From an uncultured Pelagibacteraceae bacterium (GTDB taxonomy: Bacteria; Pseudomonadota; Alphaproteobacteria; Pelagibacterales; Pelagibacteraceae), in assembly GCA_902597335.1 (NCBI GenBank), contig CACJXK010000001.1, positions 291,071-355,070 on the forward strand: 64,000 nt of DNA, read 5' to 3'. A program made the translations under genes and the position numbers. How positions within the stretch are numbered: position 1 is the first letter of the stretch; every line of letters begins with the position of its first letter. The notes under the pieces were generated by a model, which had not been told where the DNA came from, made no database searches, and saw nothing but the letters and a program-made list of their open reading frames with translations. This document shows, piece by piece, positions 62,032 through 64,000 of this stretch.

Positions 62032-63365
62032 ATAACTTTTTCTTTATCAAGCCAACTGACATTAAAATCAGAGCTTATAAATTTTTTATTGTTTAATAAT
62101 ACTTTGTGAAGGTTTATTGTAGTTGTTATACCTTCAATTACAAATTCATCTAGAGACCTTAGCATCCGTTGAATAGCTTCTTCTCTGTTTCTTCCATGTG
62201 TTATGACTTTACAAACCATACTATCGTAGTATGGGGTAATTTTGTATCCCTGATATATAGATCCATCAACTCTGGTTCTAAAACCTGATGGTTGATGACA
62301 CATACCTATTTTACCAGGGGACGGTTGAAAATTATTGCTTGGATCCTCAGCATTAATTCTACATTCAATAGCATGACCTCTAGGATTTATGTCAGCTTGT
62401 GTTAAGGCTGTATCACCAGAATAAGCAATCCATATTTGCTCTTTAATAATATCGATTCCAGTTACCATTTCAGTAACAGGATGTTCTACTTGAACCCGAG
62501 TATTCATTTCAAGAAAATAAAATTTTCCATCCTCATATATAAATTCAACTGTCCCAGCACCCTCATAGCCAATTTTACTAACCATAGTAACAGTTTTTTC
62601 AAATAAATCTTTTCTTAAGACATCATTTAATACAGGGCTGGGAGTTTCCTCTATTAGTTTTTGGTGTCTTCTTTGAACTGAACAATCTCGTTCATGCAAA
62701 TGTACAGTTCTATTCTTGCCGGAGAGAACTTGAACTTCAATATGTCTAGGATTTTGAAAAAATTTTTCAATGTAAACTTCATCATTTCCAAAAAACTTTT
62801 TTGCCTCTTGTTTTGCAGTTAAAAAAAGGTTTTCAAAATCTTCAATTTTATTTACAATTTTCATTCCTTTTCCTCCACCACCTCCAGCTGCTTTTATTAG
62901 GATAGGAAAACCAACTTTTTCACATATTTTTTTTGCTTCCTGCAAATCTTTTATCCCACCTTCTGAACCCTCAATTACTGGTAGTCCATGTTGTTTTGCA
63001 ACTTTCTTAGCCTCTATTTTATCTCCCATCATTTTAATTAGATTAGATGAGGGACCAATAAATTTAATATTGTTTTCTTCTAATATTTTTGCAAATTCAA
63101 AATTTTCAGATAAAAAACCATATCCTGGGTGAACTGCCTGTGAGCCAGTTAATTCTATTGCAGACATAATTGCAGGAATGTTTAAATAGCTTTGTGCTGG
63201 CTGGTGAGGCCCCACACAAATACTTTCATCAGCTAGTCTTACATGCATGCTATCTCTATCTACATCAGAATGTATTGCTACTGTTTCAATACCCCATTCC
63301 TTACAAGCCCTAATTATTCTTACTGCTATCTCACCCCTGTTGGCTATAAGTATTTTTTTAAACAT
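62028..63365 (-). CDS. accC: acetyl-CoA carboxylase biotin carboxylase subunit
   Basis: A 445-residue ATP-grasp enzyme that carboxylates biotin on AccB, starting fatty-acid synthesis. It has FKKILIANRGEIAVRIIRAC, KAAGGGGGKGMKIV (ATP loop), HLHERDCSVQRRHQKLIEE, FLEMNTRVQVEHPVTEMVTG and ECRINAEDP. Full length. It is 5 nt downstream of accB on the same strand. The carboxyltransferase subunits are not in the window. Confidence 0.96.
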   Translation of the reverse strand: MFKKILIANRGEIAVRIIRACKEWGIETVAIHSDVDRDSMHVRLADESICVGPHQPAQSYLNIPAIMSAIELTGSQAVHPGYGFLSENFEFAKILEENNIKFIGPSSNLIKMMGDKIEAKKVAKQHGLPVIEGSEGGIKDLQEAKKICEKVGFPILIKAAGGGGGKGMKIVNKIEDFENLFLTAKQEAKKFFGNDEVYIEKFFQNPRHIEVQVLSGKNRTVHLHERDCSVQRRHQKLIEETPSPVLNDVLRKDLFEKTVTMVSKIGYEGAGTVEFIYEDGKFYFLEMNTRVQVEHPVTEMVTGIDIIKEQIWIAYSGDTALTQADINPRGHAIECRINAEDPSNNFQPSPGKIGMCHQPSGFRTRVDGSIYQGYKITPYYDSMVCKVITHGRNREEAIQRMLRSLDEFVIEGITTTINLHKVLLNNKKFISSDFNVSWLDKEKVI

Positions 63366-63370
63366 TAATT

Positions 63371-63793
63371 TTAACTAAGGATTGCAATAGTCTGGCCAAA
63401 CTCTACTGGCTGTCCATCATCGACTGTAATTTCTTTAACAATCCCATCGGAAGGGCTTGGCACATGGTTCATAGTCTTCATTGCCTCAACAATCATCACA
63501 GTATCTCCTTTTTTTATCTTTTTTCCAATTTCAATAAATTTTTTACCTCCTGGTTCTGGAGCCAGATAAGCTGTACCGATTATTGGTGATGTTATTTTTT
63601 TAGAATTATCAATTACAGTTTCCTCTTTAATGACTTTAGTTTTGTCAATAGATAATGGAGGCTCTATATTTTGAGAAACTTTTGACTTTGAAACTTTAAC
63701 TTTAAGATCTTTTTCGGAATATTCAATTTCAGTTAGATTAAATTCATCTAAATAATCGTTTAGTTCTTTAATAATATTTTTATTTATTTTCAT
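63371..63793 (-). CDS. accB: acetyl-CoA carboxylase biotin carboxyl carrier protein
   Basis: A 140-residue protein. The N-terminal domain ([23 protein letters not shown]) joins through a Pro/Lys-rich linker to the biotinyl domain, where Lys106 in [13 protein letters not shown] is biotinylated. It carries CO2 from AccC to the carboxyltransferase. The ATG overlaps the aroQ stop by about 14 nt, so it is coupled to aroQ. Confidence 0.95.
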   Translation of the reverse strand: MKINKNIIKELNDYLDEFNLTEIEYSEKDLKVKVSKSKVSQNIEPPLSIDKTKVIKEETVIDNSKKITSPIIGTAYLAPEPGGKKFIEIGKKIKKGDTVMIVEAMKTMNHVPSPSDGIVKEITVDDGQPVEFGQTIAILS

Positions 63794-64000
63794 TTTTTAA
63801 CATCTCATGCATAGAATTTATGGCTAAAATATAGCCATTAATACCTAGTCCACAAATAATACCTGTAACAACACCACTAATGAGTGATTTATGTCTAAAA
63901 TCCTCCCTTTTGTAAATATTTGATATATGAACTTCAATAATAGGTTTCTTGAAAATATTTAAAGCATCTCTAATCGCAACTGAAGTATGACTGTATCCAG
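63780..64000 (-). CDS. aroQ: 3-dehydroquinate dehydratase type II, C-terminal part
   Basis: The minus strand stays open from the window edge to a stop at 63780-63782. The 72 codons include [13 protein letters not shown] (catalytic-region His), [18 protein letters not shown] and [11 protein letters not shown], all typical of AroQ. It converts dehydroquinate to dehydroshikimate in the shikimate pathway. The N-terminal part with the catalytic Tyr loop is outside the window. It overlaps accB; aroQ-accB-accC is a standard alphaproteobacterial order. Confidence 0.93.
   Translation of the reverse strand, partial: GYSHTSVAIRDALNIFKKPIIEVHISNIYKREDFRHKSLISGVVTGIICGLGINGYILAINSMHEMLKNENK

Noticed and set aside
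1..64000. tRNA, rRNA, CRISPR arrays, insertion sequences, prophage or origin
   Set aside because: No cloverleaf-like segment, regularly spaced repeat, transposase-like protein or DnaA-box cluster was seen in either strand by reading.

Overview
The window is a very AT-rich, gene-dense stretch of bacterial chromosome. It almost certainly comes from a SAR11-type alphaproteobacterium (Pelagibacterales). The grounds are the strong A/T bias in proteins (Lys, Asn, Ile and Phe rich), gaps of a few bases or 1-14 nt overlaps between most genes, TRAP and DMT (EamA) transporters, and alphaproteobacterial gene neighbourhoods: rpsF-rpsR-rplI-dnaB, lptF-lptG-lptD-surA-pdxA-rsmA beside gmk, pepA-ndk, purM-purN beside DUF2066-hdaA, and aroQ-accB-accC beside DUF2155-NDUFA12. 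I see no rRNA, tRNA, CRISPR array, insertion sequence, phage gene or replication origin.

The left part (1-33.9 kb) is accessory-metabolic. It opens with the tail of panB, a TerC-like protein and a complete TRAP transporter (dctP, terminator/attenuator, dctQ, dctM). A 5-oxoprolinase set follows, with pxpA divergent from pxpB-pxpC. pxpBC runs with overlapping start and stop codons into an EamA transporter and then a lipid-modification block: FAD amine-oxidase-like protein, DUF1365, cyclopropane-synthase-like methyltransferase and DUF3833 lipoprotein. Beside it lie an SDR, a photolyase/cryptochrome with DCC and DUF2256 partners, and a second SDR that lacks the catalytic tyrosine. Similar gene sets in other proteobacteria belong to light and singlet-oxygen responses, so I read about 7.6-15 kb as a photo-oxidative-stress and membrane-lipid island (inference). 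Next come a PQQ-type sugar dehydrogenase, a DAO-family oxidase, a zinc-free MDR reductase, periplasmic MsrA, NAD-formate dehydrogenase, an HPP protein with a NifU-like partner, and an EamA-amidinotransferase-threonine aldolase trio.

From 25.3 to 27.9 kb there is a small island of hypothetical proteins. Two begin with almost the same signal peptide, a third truncated copy of that signal peptide lies nearby, and two short membrane ORFs are easy to miss. After YajQ, a 2-hydroxyacid dehydrogenase, an MFS and an EamA transporter come gshB and gshA.

The right part (33.9-64 kb) is mostly core genome: a DUF255 thioredoxin-like protein, an HD-domain protein, purF, cvpA, an MMPL exporter, dnaB, ribosomal proteins L9/S18/S6, fabD-fabG-acpP, gmk, rsmA, pdxA, surA, lptD/G/F, pepA, ndk, purN, purM, DUF2066, hdaA, aspS, a stand-alone NrdJ-tail (TSCPD) protein, NDUFA12, DUF2155, accC, accB and the 3' part of aroQ.

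No wholly new system is provable from sequence alone. The strongest leads are the terminator placed directly before the dctQ start codon, the photolyase/lipid island with altered active-site residues, the inverted repeat covering the msrA start, the shared-signal-peptide island, and several overlooked small genes.
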